DNA from: Hungatella sp. UBA5982 | GTDB taxonomy: Bacteria > Bacillota > Clostridia > Lachnospirales > Lachnospiraceae | DNA length: 6,464 nt | Direction of reading: 5' to 3' | NCBI GenBank assembly: GCA_002429965.1 | Contig: DJBG01000062.1 | Location: forward strand, 1,110 to 7,573 | Translations under genes and position numbers: made by a program | Part shown: in pieces, positions 5,194 to 6,464 of the stretch | Layout of the letters: the number at the start of each line of letters is the position of its first letter | How positions within the stretch are numbered: the first letter of the stretch is position 1 | The notes under the pieces: generated by a model | The model's input: the letters and a program-made list of their open reading frames with translations, nothing else | Database searches by the model: none | What the model was told of the DNA's origin: nothing

Positions 5194-6464
5194 GTGTCAG
5201 TATCAGTATTCACGGCTGCAATGATTGCAATCGTCGCATCAGTAGTAGTTGCTTTTATTGCCTGGTCTGCTGCCATCACGTATCGTAAGAATGCTTACGA
5301 AAGCAAGATTGGATCTGCAGAAGAAAAATCCCGGGAAATAATAGATGAAGCATTAAAGACCGCTGAGACAAAGAAGCGCGAAGCTCTCCTTGAGGCAAAA
5401 GAAGAGTCTTTAAAGACTAAGAACGAACTGGAGAAGGAAACCAGGGAAAGAAGAGCTGAGCTTCAACGTTATGAAAGAAGAGTATTAAACAAGGAAGAAA
5501 ACCTGGACAAGAAGTCCGAGGCTATGGAAAAACGCGAAGCAGGTCTGGCTGCTCGAGAGGACGCCCTGAATAAGAGAAATGCCGAAGTGGAATCTCTTTA
5601 TGAAAAAGGCATTCAGGAACTGGAGAAAATTTCCGGACTTACCTCCGAACAGGCAAAAGAATATCTTTTAAAATCTGTTGAAGATGACGTTAAACATGAC
5701 ACTGCGAAATTAATTAAGGAACTTGACAACAAAGCAAAAGAAGAAGCCGAGAAAAAGGCAAAAGAATACGTGGTTACAGCCATTCAGAGATGTGCTGCTG
5801 ACCATGTGGCAGAAACTACGGTTTCTGTCGTGCAGCTTCCCAATGATGAGATGAAAGGAAGAATCATCGGAAGGGAAGGCCGTAACATCCGTACGTTAGA
5901 GACCCTTACGGGCGTGGAACTCATTATTGACGATACCCCGGAGGCAGTTGTTTTATCCGGATTTGATCCGGTTCGTAGAGAAGTAGCCAGAATCGCATTG
6001 GAACGCCTTATTGTGGATGGACGTATTCATCCTGCAAGAATTGAAGAAATGGTGGAAAAGGCACAAAAAGAGGTAGAAACCAATATGCGTGAAGAAGGAG
6101 AGACCGCTGCTCTTGAAGTGGGCATTCACGGACTTCATCCAGAACTCATCAGATTGCTAGGCAAACTGAAATACAGGACAAGCTACGGACAGAATGCCTT
6201 AAAGCATTCCATTGAGGTGGCCCAATTGTCAGGGCTGTTGGCCGGAGAAATCGGCCTTGATATCCGCATGGCCAAGCGTGCCGGTTTACTACATGACATC
6301 GGAAAAGCCGTTGACCATGAGATGGAAGGTTCTCATATTCAGCTGGGAGTGGAGTTGTGTAAGAAATATAAGGAATCTGCAATCGTGCTGAACACTGTGG
6401 AATCTCATCATGGCGATGTTGAACCTCAGAGCCTTATCGCTTGCATTGTCCAGGCTGCGGACAC
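5194..6464 (+). CDS. rny: RNase Y (membrane-anchored endoribonuclease), C-terminus cut by the window
   Basis: RNase Y starts mRNA decay in Firmicutes by endonucleolytic cleavage and is anchored to the inner face of the membrane. The window holds 423 codons of a family usually near 520 residues. Order of domains: one N-terminal membrane segment (about 5-28, [15 protein letters not shown]), a long charged coiled coil (about 34-155, rich in E, K, R), a KH RNA-binding domain with [12 protein letters not shown] (222-233), then the HD domain with His338, the metal-binding pair His367-Asp368 in LLHDIGK, and VESHHGD (402-408). The last part of the HD domain and the C-terminal domain lie outside. Start: GTG 5194 behind AGGAGG; an ATG at 5221 would cut into the membrane segment. 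It has its own promoter and follows recX, a common clostridial order. Identification is secure. Confidence 0.97.
   Translation, partial: MSVSVFTAAMIAIVASVVVAFIAWSAAITYRKNAYESKIGSAEEKSREIIDEALKTAETKKREALLEAKEESLKTKNELEKETRERRAELQRYERRVLNKEENLDKKSEAMEKREAGLAAREDALNKRNAEVESLYEKGIQELEKISGLTSEQAKEYLLKSVEDDVKHDTAKLIKELDNKAKEEAEKKAKEYVVTAIQRCAADHVAETTVSVVQLPNDEMKGRIIGREGRNIRTLETLTGVELIIDDTPEAVVLSGFDPVRREVARIALERLIVDGRIHPARIEEMVEKAQKEVETNMREEGETAALEVGIHGLHPELIRLLGKLKYRTSYGQNALKHSIEVAQLSGLLAGEIGLDIRMAKRAGLLHDIGKAVDHEMEGSHIQLGVELCKKYKESAIVLNTVESHHGDVEPQSLIACIVQAAD

Overview
The window reads as chromosome from a Gram-positive Clostridia-type bacterium, possibly Lachnospiraceae (genus-level guess only). 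The reasons are strong AGGAGG-type ribosome binding sites, moderate GC, GTG starts, a Firmicutes-type LexA box (GAAC-N4-GTTC) in front of recA, and the recA-recX-rny gene order ending in a membrane-anchored RNase Y. There are no RNA genes, CRISPR arrays, transposase genes or phage genes.

Layout. Positions 1-182 (minus strand) hold the first 60 codons of an M20-family metallopeptidase. Divergent from it, 343-1233 encodes a compact S8 (subtilisin-like) serine protease with no signal peptide, probably cytosolic, ending in a long hairpin terminator. Positions 1457-2809 encode a berberine-bridge-type FAD oxidoreductase carrying both residues that usually anchor flavin covalently. It stands alone between two terminators, and its arginine codons look unlike those of its neighbours. 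About 500 bp follow without a convincing gene. They hold a strong terminator, an inverted repeat, a possible distal promoter, then the near-consensus recA promoter and LexA box. recA (3306-4394) and recX (4460-5068) follow in one direction. rny (5194 to the window end, truncated) has its own good promoter.

How the genes work together. RecA forms the recombination and SOS-signalling filament and RecX modulates it; the single LexA-controlled promoter ahead of recA and the 65-bp recA-recX gap suggest a DNA-damage-inducible pair. RNase Y is the membrane-tethered mRNA decay endonuclease and appears to be transcribed independently. The two peptidase genes and the oxidoreductase have no evident link to DNA repair.

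No clearly new system is visible. The points most worth a second look are a perfect 12-bp inverted repeat inside the start of recX, a hairpin that buries the rny Shine-Dalgarno sequence, structure between recA and recX, and the isolated oxidoreductase cassette.
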